A stretch of 64,000 nt of DNA from Candidatus Angelobacter sp. Gp1-AA117 (GTDB lineage Bacteria; Acidobacteriota; Terriglobia; Terriglobales; Acidobacteriaceae), in NCBI GenBank assembly GCA_003223515.1, contig QHVI01000018.1:1-64000 (forward strand). Direction: 5' to 3'. Positions within the stretch are counted from its first letter, which is position 1. Each line of letters begins with the position of its first letter. Position numbers and translations under genes: made by a program. The notes beneath the pieces were generated by a model. That model saw nothing but the letters and a program-made list of their open reading frames with translations. It did no database searches and was not told where the DNA came from. Shown here in pieces: positions 8,730 through 16,782 of this stretch.

Positions 8730-9932
8730 TCATTCGCGTTGATTCATAGCCAGCTTTTCTTCCTCCGTGCAGCTCCGTACCTCAGTGATTGCGTGGTGGG
8801 AGTTGAAGGCCTGCTCAAGATCAGCAATCAGGTCCTTTTCATCTTCAATCCCCACACTCAAGCGCACCAGATCATGCGGGAAGCACGATTTCTCCCGCAG
8901 TTCCGGGGGAATGCTGGAGTGCGACATGAAATAGGGCAGGCTGATGGAGGAATTCACGCTTCCGAAGCTGACGGTGATCGCGAAGATTTTCGTTTGCTCG
9001 GCAACATGGCGTGACAGCTCCACATCGCCGGTCTCAAAGGCCACCAGTGCGCCCCCGCCACGTGCCTGCTTTTCATGGATGCTCTGCTCCTGCGCTGATC
9101 CCCAGCCGGGGTAGAACACCCGTTTCACCTGCGGATGCCTTTGCAGAAAATCCAGGATGCGCAGGGCATTCTCCTGCTGCCGCTGCATGCGCAGGCCCAG
9201 GGTTTTGAGTCCACGCAGCAGCAGAAAGCAATCGAAGGGACCGAGCGCAGCGCCTTCGCCGTTCTGGATCAGGTACAAATCCTGAGCCAGCTTTGTGCTG
9301 TTCACCGCCACCACTCCGGCCGTGACATCGCTGTGCCCGCACAGGAATTTGGTGGCGGAGTGCACCACGATGTCTGCGCCGTGATCCAGGGGAGCTTGCA
9401 GATAGGGCGACATCATGCTGTTGTCCACCGAGAGCAGCGCCCCGTAGGAATGAGCGAGTTCCGCGACGGCAGCAATGTCAGTAATGCTGAGCAGCGGATT
9501 GCCTGGCGTTTCGATATGAAGGAGTCTGGTCTGCGGGGTGATGGTCTCGCGCAACTCGTCCAGCGATGTGCCGGCGGCATAGCGCACACCAATTCCCCGG
9601 GGCTGGAGAATCCTCGAGAACAAACGGTAGGCGCCGCCATAGAGGTCGGTGCCCGCCAGGATTTCTTCACCCGGCTTCACTAGCCTGCTGATGGCCGCCA
9701 TGGCCGCCATGCCGCTGGAAAAACAGAAAGCGCGCCCGGCATTCTCCAGCAATGCCAACTGCTTTTCGAGCACGGTGCGGGTGGGATTGCCGCTGCGCGA
9801 ATAATCGTAATCTCCGAACTCGGTGGCGAACTCCTGCTCAAAGGTGGCCGTCTGGTAGATGGGCGTGGCCACGGGGCGGTAAGGATCGTCAGGACACTGG
9901 TCGAAGCGCACAAGTTTTGTATCGAAGTTCAT
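8730..9932 (-). CDS. metC: Cystathionine beta-lyase/gamma-lyase family PLP enzyme (MetC-like)
   Basis: 400 residues of the Cys/Met-metabolism PLP family. Visible features: PIYQTATFEQE, YSRSGNPTR, the PLP phosphate-binding YGG near 98-100, and the Schiff-base Lys195 in SATKFLCGHSD. In this operon the likely reaction is cleavage of cystathionine to homocysteine, pyruvate and ammonia, the step after MetB. Gamma-lyase or direct sulfhydrylase activity cannot be excluded by eye. The ATG overlaps the stop of the upstream aspartokinase-homoserine dehydrogenase gene by 4 bp (ATGA), indicating translational coupling. It is the last gene of the operon and is followed by a hairpin. Confidence 0.85.
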   Translation of the reverse strand: MNFDTKLVRFDQCPDDPYRPVATPIYQTATFEQEFATEFGDYDYSRSGNPTRTVLEKQLALLENAGRAFCFSSGMAAMAAISRLVKPGEEILAGTDLYGGAYRLFSRILQPRGIGVRYAAGTSLDELRETITPQTRLLHIETPGNPLLSITDIAAVAELAHSYGALLSVDNSMMSPYLQAPLDHGADIVVHSATKFLCGHSDVTAGVVAVNSTKLAQDLYLIQNGEGAALGPFDCFLLLRGLKTLGLRMQRQQENALRILDFLQRHPQVKRVFYPGWGSAQEQSIHEKQARGGGALVAFETGDVELSRHVAEQTKIFAITVSFGSVNSSISLPYFMSHSSIPPELREKSCFPHDLVRLSVGIEDEKDLIADLEQAFNSHHAITEVRSCTEEEKLAMNQRE

Positions 9933-11734
9933 GCTGCGCCTCCTGCCAGCGGCTCTTCTTCATAGGTGTTCGAATGTTTGTGCGCCGGTACGGACTCATC
10001 AGCGCGGCCGAGGGCGGCCACGCTCCATAAGCGAGTTGATTGGTTATGTTGTCGCCAAAGATCAAGCGCGTCGGCAAAGACGGCCTCAGCAGTGGGCCAG
10101 CGTCCGGCTCCGCGCCCGCGCAATGTAACGCTCTGGCCATCGCTTGTGGTTAGAACCAGGCAGTTGTGCTCATTGTGCACCTGCGCGAAGACATGGTCTG
10201 CGCTGAGAATCTCAGGGGAGATGCGAGCGTCAATGCGGGAGCCATTCTTCCGGGCGCGAGCCACCAGACGGACGGACTGCCCGGATGCTGCCAAGGCGCG
10301 CACCTCGGTTTCAGGAATTGAAAGGATGCCTCTCACCTGAATCGTGCTGAAAACCGCCTGAGCGCCAAAGGCCGCACGCGTGAGCAGCAACAGCTTCTGC
10401 GCCGCATCGGTAGCCTGCAAGTCGTGGATAGGATCAGCCTCGGTGAAGCCGCAGCTCTGTGCCAGAGTGATGGATTCTTTCAGACTGCGGCCTTGCGCAA
10501 TCTGGTCGAGTATGAAGTTGCAGGTTCCGTTCAGCACGCCGGCAATCTCCACCACTTCATGTTTCCGGCTGATGTTCTTTACGGTTTCCAGCATGGGCAC
10601 TGCGCCGCCCACCGCCGCCGAATAGGAGAGCGTGAGATCGTGATGTGCTGCCTGCTGCAGGAGAGACTTGCCTGCTGCAGCGAGCAGAAGCTTGTTGGCC
10701 GTGACTACGTGCTTGCCTGAATCGAGCGCCGAGCGCACCAGTTCTTCCGCCGGAGTAAGTCCGCCGATCAGCTCAAAGACCACATCGCAATCGCTTTCCA
10801 CGATCTCACGCGGATCAGTTGTCAGCAACAGCCGCTCAGGAACTGGAAGATCACGTTTTTTGTCGCGATCCCGGACAGCCGCTCCGCACACCGTGAATCG
10901 CTCCGGCTCACTGAGCAGCCGGTGCAGAACACCCAGGCCGACAGTCCCAAGGCCAAGCAGTCCCACGCGCAGTTTCCGATTCGGATCATTGGCTGAGCCG
11001 AAGGTCGTACTGCTGTGTCCGACCTCAGTCGCCACATCCGACGCGACCGCGCCCACTTCAAAAGCGAACTGCTGCTGCCGGGCAAACTGAATGGCCTTGG
11101 GCTGGACGATACCTGCATCCAGCCGTGACGCATCGCCAAAGCTGATGCTTTGAAAGCGCCGCGGTGCAGACGCATGGAGCGCAGGGTCGTGCTCGTAGAG
11201 TCCATCTACATCTTTGATCAGGCGGCATTGCGCACCCAGCTTCTGCGCGATGAAGATCGCGGAGAGATCAGAGCCGCCGCGTCCAAGCAGAGAGTGGCTG
11301 CCGTCTGCATGGCGTCCGACGAAGCCCGGCACAATAGCCACCGGACGCTCCTGAAGATGGCGAAGCACTACCTCCGTATCGATACAGACCGGGTCAGCGT
11401 TGAGTCTGGGTCCGCAGGTTTCAAGACCGAGCGCGTGCGCTTCCAGCACCGCCGCTGGAATGCCTGCGCGATCGAGTTCCAGCGCCAGCACCGCCGCCGA
11501 GTAGGCCTCGCCAGTGGAGACCAGCGCCGCTGTGGCCCATGCATCGGGGCTGGCCGAGCGGGATTCAGCCCGCTGCAGCAGTTTGTCAGTGCTGCCTGCG
11601 AAGGCCGAGACGATGGCCACCACGCGAAATCCCTGCCTGTACCAGCGATAGATTTCATGCACGGCTCGCGGCGCGTCCTCTTCAGATCGCAGTACGGAGC
11701 TGCCGAATTTCAGAACAATTATCGGGAGGCGCAT
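9929..11734 (-). CDS. Bifunctional aspartokinase-homoserine dehydrogenase, no ACT domains
   Basis: 601 residues. Aspartokinase part 1-245: KFGSS at 9-13, GRGGSD 151-156, IKDVDGLYEHDP 173-184. Homoserine dehydrogenase part from about 255: dinucleotide loop VGLLGLGTVGLG at 257-268, VTANK, LNGTCNFIL. Classic ThrA/MetL fusions are about 810-820 residues because two ACT domains lie between the halves; here the link is only about ten residues, so feedback by amino-acid binding at ACT sites is not expected. The enzyme supplies homoserine for MetB, with which it overlaps by 16 bp. The last residues (LWSVAALGRADE) are coded by a copy of the dispersed MERGRPRPR repeat, followed by a short odd tail. Confidence 0.9.
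   Translation of the reverse strand: MRLPIIVLKFGSSVLRSEEDAPRAVHEIYRWYRQGFRVVAIVSAFAGSTDKLLQRAESRSASPDAWATAALVSTGEAYSAAVLALELDRAGIPAAVLEAHALGLETCGPRLNADPVCIDTEVVLRHLQERPVAIVPGFVGRHADGSHSLLGRGGSDLSAIFIAQKLGAQCRLIKDVDGLYEHDPALHASAPRRFQSISFGDASRLDAGIVQPKAIQFARQQQFAFEVGAVASDVATEVGHSSTTFGSANDPNRKLRVGLLGLGTVGLGVLHRLLSEPERFTVCGAAVRDRDKKRDLPVPERLLLTTDPREIVESDCDVVFELIGGLTPAEELVRSALDSGKHVVTANKLLLAAAGKSLLQQAAHHDLTLSYSAAVGGAVPMLETVKNISRKHEVVEIAGVLNGTCNFILDQIAQGRSLKESITLAQSCGFTEADPIHDLQATDAAQKLLLLTRAAFGAQAVFSTIQVRGILSIPETEVRALAASGQSVRLVARARKNGSRIDARISPEILSADHVFAQVHNEHNCLVLTTSDGQSVTLRGRGAGRWPTAEAVFADALDLWRQHNQSTRLWSVAALGRADESVPAHKHSNTYEEEPLAGGAA
9996..10033 (-). repeat. MERGRPRPR dispersed repeat, copy 1, inside a coding sequence
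   Basis: Matches the copies at 23922 and 51698 over about 33 nt. On the minus strand it holds ATGGAGCGTGGCCGCCC and a GGCCG/CGGCC hairpin. Here it is read in another frame as LWSVAALGRADE in the C-terminus of the aspartokinase-homoserine dehydrogenase fusion. Confidence 0.8.
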
Positions 11735-12924
11735 TTGGCCTCCTTCTCCTGTTCAGCAACAGGAAGCGCGGCAAAGGCCTGTTGGAGATCGGCAATCACA
11801 TCCTGCGGATCTTCCAGACCGACCGAGAGACGAATCAACCCATCGGTAATACCTGCGGCCGCCCGCTGTTCTACCGGGACATCACCATGAGTCATCGATG
11901 CGGGATGCGTAATCAGCGTCTCGGCAGCGCCGAGATTTTCGGCCAGATAGCAGAACTTCACGCGGTTCATCACGTCGATGCCCGCATCAACTCCGCCCTT
12001 TACTTCAAAGCTCACCAGGCCGCCATGAGCCTTATGCTGCCGCAATGCCAGTTCATGCTGCGGAAACGAAGGCAGGCCGGGATAGAGTACGCGCGAAACC
12101 ACAGGATGAGCTTCCAGCCATTTCGCGACCTGATGCGCATTTTCACAGTGCGCCTTCAGGCGCAGCGGCAGCGTCTTCAATCCGCGCACTGTGAGCCAGC
12201 TCTCCAACGGAGATTGAATGCAGCCCAATGTCTTGCGCACGAAACGCAGCTTCTCTGTCAACGTACTGTCGCGCAAGGCCAGAGAGCCGCCCACGGTGGA
12301 GTTATGGCCTTCAATGTACTTGGTAGTCGAGAGCACGGAGATATCCGTGCCCTGATCGAGCACCGGCTGAAGGATTGAGGTGAGGAAAGTATTGTCAACC
12401 GCCAGCAGCGCGCCTGCCTTGTGTGCGATCAGCGCGATTGCCGATACATCCGTGAGCTTTAGTGTTGGATTCGCGGGTGTCTCGATGAATACGAGCTTAG
12501 TCTTAGGCATTATCGCTGCTTCAGCCGCCTGAGGATCAGACGTATCCACAAAACTTGCAGCAATCCCATATTTATTAAGCACGCGCTGCAGCAGGCGCAC
12601 GGTGCCGCCATAGACCACGTCAGACACGATGACGTGATCACCGGATTCAAGCAGCGTGAGAAAAAGCGTGGTAATCGCGGCCATGCCGGTGCTGAAGCAC
12701 ACCGCCGGCAATGAGCCTTCAATTTCTCCTAAAGCGCGTTCCAGTTGGTCTACTGAAGGATTGGCTGCGCGTGAATACGTGAAACCTTTATGACGGCCTA
12801 CCGCTTCCTGCAGAAACGTGGTCGACTGGTAGATAGGCGTAAGCAGTGCGCCGGTAGCGGGGTCAGGTGAAGAACCGCCGCGTACCGCGCGCGTAGACAG
12901 GCGCGGATCGATTTCGAAAGACAT
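11719..12924 (-). CDS. metB: Cystathionine gamma-synthase (MetB-like)
   Basis: 401 residues of the Cys/Met-metabolism PLP family. It has TPIYQSTTFLQE, YSRAANPS, YGG at 105-107 and the Schiff-base Lys202 in STTKYIEGHN. It would join an activated homoserine and cysteine into cystathionine, first gene of the metB/aspartokinase-homoserine dehydrogenase/metC operon. No homoserine acyltransferase is in the window. The ATG at 12924 has GGGAGA about 7 nt upstream. The gene lies behind a 220-nt leader with attenuator-like structures, suggesting control by methionine supply. It shares a family with the 8730-9932 product; the split between gamma-synthase and lyase follows operon order and the closer MetB-like motif set. 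Confidence 0.85.
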   Translation of the reverse strand: MSFEIDPRLSTRAVRGGSSPDPATGALLTPIYQSTTFLQEAVGRHKGFTYSRAANPSVDQLERALGEIEGSLPAVCFSTGMAAITTLFLTLLESGDHVIVSDVVYGGTVRLLQRVLNKYGIAASFVDTSDPQAAEAAIMPKTKLVFIETPANPTLKLTDVSAIALIAHKAGALLAVDNTFLTSILQPVLDQGTDISVLSTTKYIEGHNSTVGGSLALRDSTLTEKLRFVRKTLGCIQSPLESWLTVRGLKTLPLRLKAHCENAHQVAKWLEAHPVVSRVLYPGLPSFPQHELALRQHKAHGGLVSFEVKGGVDAGIDVMNRVKFCYLAENLGAAETLITHPASMTHGDVPVEQRAAAGITDGLIRLSVGLEDPQDVIADLQQAFAALPVAEQEKEAKCASR

Positions 12925-12986
12925 ATGTATTCTCCCATTCGTGAAAAGGGGTGAGCGTTGTGACCGAAAAGGGGCGTAAAAGACTT

Positions 12987-13012
12987 CGGCCGCCTGTTAC
13001 CCCAGGCGGCCG
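12987..13012 (-). terminator. Attenuator hairpin in the met operon leader
   Basis: A perfect 10-bp GC-rich stem (CGGCCGCCTG/CAGGCGGCCG) with loop GGGTAA, followed on the minus strand by AAGTCTTTTACG. It lies 62 nt before the metB ATG. The U-run is short, so termination strength is uncertain; it could also act by structure alone. Confidence 0.6.
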
Positions 13013-13072
13013 CTCACGATGGGAAATTTGAAACCGTCAGACTCCCGTCACAAGCAAGACACCACCTGGGGT
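12999..13072 (-). promoter_or_regulatory. Alternative (antiterminator) pairing in the met leader
   Basis: Leader bases 13072-13062 (ACCCCAGGTGG) can pair with 12999-13009 (CCGCCTGGGGT) in 11 consecutive pairs, one of them G-U. The second segment is the 5' arm and loop of the hairpin at 12987-13012, so the two structures exclude each other. The first segment lies in the leader ORF right after its Met codons. Confidence 0.55.
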
Positions 13073-13117
13073 GCGCATGCTCATAAACATTCGGGTTGTC
13101 TGCGGGAAATAGCTCAT
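13037..13117 (-). CDS. Putative Met-rich leader peptide of the met operon
   Basis: A 26-codon ORF, ATG at 13117 and TGA at 13037-13039, reading MSYFPQTTRMFMSMRTPGG and then VLLVTGV. Three Met codons lie at positions 10, 12 and 14, immediately before the codons (R-T-P-G-G) that form the antiterminator segment. This is the arrangement expected of a control peptide whose ribosome stalls when charged Met-tRNA is scarce. There is no clear Shine-Dalgarno sequence; a 6-bp hairpin (CACAGT/ACTGTG) lies between the predicted transcription start and the ATG. Translation is inferred, not shown. Confidence 0.45.
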   Translation of the reverse strand: MSYFPQTTRMFMSMRTPGGVLLVTGV

Positions 13118-13149
13118 GACGATTGCCACAGTGTTACTGTGAAGACCTG

Positions 13150-13177
13150 ATTATAGACAACCCCATTGAATTGTCAA
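13150..13177 (-). promoter_or_regulatory. Sigma-70 promoter of the met operon
   Basis: Perfect TTGACA (13172-13177) and perfect TATAAT (13150-13155) separated by 16 nt. Transcription would begin near 13142, leaving a leader of about 218 nt before metB. Confidence 0.8.
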
Positions 13178-13331
13178 GAAACTGCACTACGACTTTTCAC
13201 TGGTAGATACATGATTATCGATCCAGACTATTGAAGTACCGAAACCGAGGAGATTAGGAATCGCGTGATCCGGAGTTCAGGTGATCTGAAGAATCGAACT
13301 TGAGATTGGATGGCCGGAGATACCCAACAAA

Positions 13332-13357
13332 GGCGCTGCTGGACTGCCAGCAGCGCC
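13332..13357 (-). terminator. Hairpin downstream of the secreted protein gene
   Basis: Perfect 11-bp stem GGCGCTGCTGG/CCAGCAGCGCC with a 4-nt loop, followed on the minus strand by TTTGTTG, 46 nt after the stop of the 13404-14927 gene. Confidence 0.6.
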
Positions 13358-13403
13358 GATTTTGGGCGTCGTTCGTTTGTATCAGGATGGGCAGTTGCCG
13401 CAC

Positions 13404-14927
13404 TTACCAGATCCACAGGTTGTACTTGTCGTAGTACACGCTGTTGGTCGGATTGGTGCTGCTGTCATTATCGATCTGCTGCTCGATATTCGTATTGGTC
13501 GCAGTATTATGCAGGTTCAGCGCCGAATAAGTTTTTCCAAGATTCTGGAAAACCGTGGTCCCGTCAAAAACAAACGTCTGATACGTGTAGCTCTGCGTGG
13601 ACGTATCGAACGTGACGTAAAGCTGGAAGTGATGCCAGTTTCCCGCCAATATGGTGGATGCGGTGCACGGGAAAGTCGTGGCGTCCCAAAAGTCTCCGGC
13701 CGAATTCCACAGGTACCAGAATCCAGAATTGGTACCCTTCAGCCGGCAAGCGACGGATGCGAAGTACTTGAAGCCGGCGTTGTACAGATCCGGGTCGAAC
13801 TCCAGTTGCTCGATGTTAGTTGTACTGGCGGGCTGGAAATACATGTCCTCCAGCATGTTCTTCACCGCCGCGCAATTATTGTTCGGGCAGCCAAGGTGGC
13901 GGTAGTACATGGTGTTGAAGCCTGTTCCCGTCGACGTCTGCTTCATCGAACCGCTGCTCGAGAGCGCGGGCTGCTGGCTGAACTGCAGGCTGCTGCTGCC
14001 TCCATTCTGGCCTCCGGCGCACGTCGTCCCGCTGCAGAGCGTCCAGGTTCCCGGATTGCCTCCACCCGCGACCTGCAGATCGGGGAAAGAGGCCGCGTTC
14101 GAGGGCGGCGTCGGCAGCGGCCCGCCACCGCCGCCGGATCCATCGGGTGTTCCGTTCGTGGTGAGGCTGACCTCGTCGGTATAAACCTCGTAAGGAGCGT
14201 TGGCCGAGTTCAGGTCCAGTTGCAGGATGTTCAGCAGATTGTTGGACTCGGCAGTTGATACTCCCGGAGAGAACAAATTGCTGCCGCTCACGTCCGTAAT
14301 GGGATAAGTGGTGCCGTTGATGATCATGTTCGTCCACTGCACGCATTGGCCACTGGGTGAAGACATCCCAGCCGGGCATGTCGTCCTCTGGAAATTGAAT
14401 GTGAGATGGTTCCAGCCCGGTGTGAAGGCCACGCAGTTGCGGTTGGAACTCGTCCAACTCGAAGTGCTTGGGTTATAAAAGCTCCACGCCCCGCCCACGA
14501 AATCGCATTGCACGTCCATCCTGTAGTTCACGCCCGACAATGCCTGCTCCACCCCGAACTCGATAGCCTGGGCCACGCTCGCAAAGTTCTGGTCGGTATT
14601 GATGGTCAAATCCAGTTGGAAAGTCGTCGCATTCGATTCCGGCGTGAAGGTCGCCCACCACAGGCCGGTCCCGAAGGCAGGCCCGTTGCTGCCCACGTGG
14701 AATTCTTGCGACGCGCCATCCAGTTGCTTCCCGGCGGTCGTCACATTCTGTGCCATCCACGAAAGATTGGCATTCCCGAAAAAGTTAGGTGTGCTCGTTC
14801 CTGGCTGAAGCCAGGCGCTGCTGTCGTCGATGTTGCTGATGGTAGTTTGAGCCATTGCTGGAATAGTTAGAAAAGTTGTGGCAATAAGAATGCTAAGCAG
14901 GTTAAATGGTGCCCGCAAAAGGCGCAT
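13404..14927 (-). CDS. Secreted protein with two related beta-sandwich halves
   Basis: 507 residues from ATG 14927, which has AGGAGA 9 nt upstream; in-frame codons further up lack a site. Signal peptide (LSILIATTFLTIPAMAQ). Two halves of about 200 residues are joined by a linker GSGGGGGPLPTPPS. They share a layout: a segment like IEFGVEQALSGVNYRMDVQC versus LEFDPDLYNAGFKYFASVAC, then W-rich W.FYNPSTSSW versus WYLWNSAGDFW, then Cys followed by GWNHLTFNF versus NWHHFQLYV. This points to an internal duplication of a lectin/concanavalin-like fold with a conserved Cys pair. Probably extracellular binding; ligand unknown. A hairpin terminator follows. Confidence 0.75.
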   Translation of the reverse strand: MRLLRAPFNLLSILIATTFLTIPAMAQTTISNIDDSSAWLQPGTSTPNFFGNANLSWMAQNVTTAGKQLDGASQEFHVGSNGPAFGTGLWWATFTPESNATTFQLDLTINTDQNFASVAQAIEFGVEQALSGVNYRMDVQCDFVGGAWSFYNPSTSSWTSSNRNCVAFTPGWNHLTFNFQRTTCPAGMSSPSGQCVQWTNMIINGTTYPITDVSGSNLFSPGVSTAESNNLLNILQLDLNSANAPYEVYTDEVSLTTNGTPDGSGGGGGPLPTPPSNAASFPDLQVAGGGNPGTWTLCSGTTCAGGQNGGSSSLQFSQQPALSSSGSMKQTSTGTGFNTMYYRHLGCPNNNCAAVKNMLEDMYFQPASTTNIEQLEFDPDLYNAGFKYFASVACRLKGTNSGFWYLWNSAGDFWDATTFPCTASTILAGNWHHFQLYVTFDTSTQSYTYQTFVFDGTTVFQNLGKTYSALNLHNTATNTNIEQQIDNDSSTNPTNSVYYDKYNLWIW

Positions 14928-15207
14928 GTGTACTTCTCCTGGATGGGAATTCGGATGGTGGACATCACCGTAGATTCCATGCGACCGCTGGATGTTGTCA
15001 GCTTCGTAACAACTTTTGCGGAATTCGGAAAAACTACTGTTTTTTTGATTTTTTCTTCGCGCAATCATGAATCATCTACGTTGAGGTGGTAGTTGAATTT
15101 ATTTAAGATGAGGAGAAGGCTGCGGATTGGGGTATTTCAAAGGAGAGCCGCCGGGTCTTTTCGGCCAAAAGCAGATAAGCATCTTCCTCACCCTGGAGCG
15201 AACAAAT

Positions 15208-15831
15208 ATGCGGGAACTTTTCGGAAAATCGACAGTCTCCACTGCTGTTCTTTTATCGTCTCTTCTGTGGTCCTATGGTGCTCAGGCCCAAACTGCTGAT
15301 ACCGGTGAAGGACACGTCTGGGATACCTACGTGAACGCCCGCTTTGCTTATTCTATTTGCTATCCAGGTGATGTCCTATTGCCTCAAGAAGAAGCTGCCA
15401 ATGGGGATGGGCGTGTGTTCATCACCAAAGACGGTAAGTCTGAAGCGCGTGTTTACGGATCGTATTTCGGAACGGATGAGGACCAGACCCTGAAAAAAGA
15501 ATATCTTCGTGAGATCCAATTTTATCAAAGCGAAGGTTTCACTATCACTTACAAATTCCTTAAAAATGACCGATTTGTCATTAGTGGATCGCGATCAGAG
15601 AAAATCCTCCATCAGAAAACAGTCGTGGTCAAAGGTGTCTTCAAAACTCTTCGCTTTGAATACACCGACGACGTCAAGCAGAAATTCGATACAATTATTT
15701 CAAGGATGTCTTCTTGCTTCCGAACAAAACTCACCACAACGAAGGGAAGGATGTGGCGGCAACCCCATGAGTCAAAGGGTATTCTTCTGGCGGAGATTCG
15801 CGAACGACTTTCGAACTTTTACACTTCTTAA
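15208..15831 (+). CDS. Secreted hypothetical protein
   Basis: 207 residues from ATG 15208 (GGAG about 8 nt upstream); a longer frame from 15127 adds a non-signal-like N-terminus. Signal peptide VSTAVLLSSLLWSYGAQAQ. The mature part starts WDTYVNARFAYSICYPGDVLLPQ and contains GRVFITKDGKSEARVYG, a pattern I have seen in small periplasmic proteins of Proteobacteria and Acidobacteriota without known function. The last 20 residues are Arg-rich and atypical, so the end may have been altered by a frameshift. Function unknown. Confidence 0.65.
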   Translation: MRELFGKSTVSTAVLLSSLLWSYGAQAQTADTGEGHVWDTYVNARFAYSICYPGDVLLPQEEAANGDGRVFITKDGKSEARVYGSYFGTDEDQTLKKEYLREIQFYQSEGFTITYKFLKNDRFVISGSRSEKILHQKTVVVKGVFKTLRFEYTDDVKQKFDTIISRMSSCFRTKLTTTKGRMWRQPHESKGILLAEIRERLSNFYTS

Positions 15832-16782
15832 CCTAGCTGCTGCCATGTTAGAGATTGCCACATATAAATTTTCCTGACTTCGCACCAATGCTAGCCGAAG
15901 CTGCCGGACGACCATAATAGTCCGTGTAATTGTTTAACGCCAGATTCAGACCCCTACCACATCAGGACAATCGCCTTTGAAACAGAGTTGACGGGGAGAA
16001 CCGCTCTTCGACCTAAATGCAATTGATTTTGATTGCCAATCCTCCCAAACGCCGTCAGGATGAACCAATCGAGTAGTCTCGATCGTGCCAAGTGTCTTTG
16101 TCGCGCTGCTGATCCATGGCCGTTCCATGCCTATGGCGCAGGGCGGATGACTCCACTGGCTGTGAAGATTCCAAATGCGATTGCCCTGCCCTACCACATC
16201 AGCGAAAAGGATACAGATTCCAAATTTGGTTCTGGCGGAGAGGGAGGGATTCGAACCCCAGCATTTTTGCAAGTCACTGATTTCAAAGCAGCATAGGCCC
16301 AAATACGCATGAATAAAGGAGTTTCTTTTGATTTCTGCCCTTTCCGCTGTTTCCGCCCTTTCCGCCTAGTAGAACCAATTTCCGCGTTTTATGAACAGGA
16401 TAGACAGGAAGAATCGGACGCGAACTGTGGGGCTTTTTCAATGCAACCGCTTATCTTCGAGGAAGGACTAAAGCTGTGTGCAGCATGAGCCGAACATGAA
16501 AAGCGGAATGGACTGGGGCCACCGCTTTGCAGGACAATTCTATAGCCTAATCAAGAATCCGGCTCATAGGTTTGCAGGTTGCTATTAATCCACAATGCAA
16601 TTTCAAACTTCGTAACCGTTCAGCAGTTCCTGGCTGCGTTCGGATCCATTGCCGTCCAAATTAGCACGGGTTGGTTGGGACAGAGATTGAAAACGTTGGG
16701 GGAAGGAGGCCCATTGAGGCCTCGGAAAAATCAGGTTGGCCGCCGAAAAACTGGATTAATTGCGCTGGGGGACGAGCGATGC
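15832..16782. other. Gene-poor stretch with tRNA-Ser remnant
   Basis: About 950 bases with no supported gene. It contains the 27-bp tRNA-Ser 3' fragment at 16233-16259, followed by a segment (ATTTCAAAG) that may be a decayed anticodon arm. A 14-bp direct repeat CCCTACCACATCAG lies at 15952 and 16189. Frames crossing the tRNA fragment exist on both strands but show no family resemblance. Confidence 0.5.
16233..16259 (-). repeat. Duplicate of the tRNA-Ser 3' end (attachment-site-like)
   Basis: 27 bases identical to 23040-23066 and in the same orientation: the CCA end, discriminator, acceptor 3' strand and most of the T arm of tRNA-Ser. The copy lies 6.8 kb from the intact tRNA on the side of its 3' end, as expected after integration of an element into a tRNA gene. 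No integrase is visible in between. Confidence 0.65.

Noticed and set aside
12925-13142. SAM riboswitch in the metB leader
   Set aside because: I looked for SAM-I kink-turn/GGCAAC and SAM-II features and found none; the leader ORF plus competing hairpins explains the region better.
15946-16302. 118-codon minus-strand frame across the tRNA-Ser fragment
   Set aside because: Its first third is only the tRNA 3' end read as protein (SNPSLSA-type wording), a common artefact; the remainder matches nothing I know.
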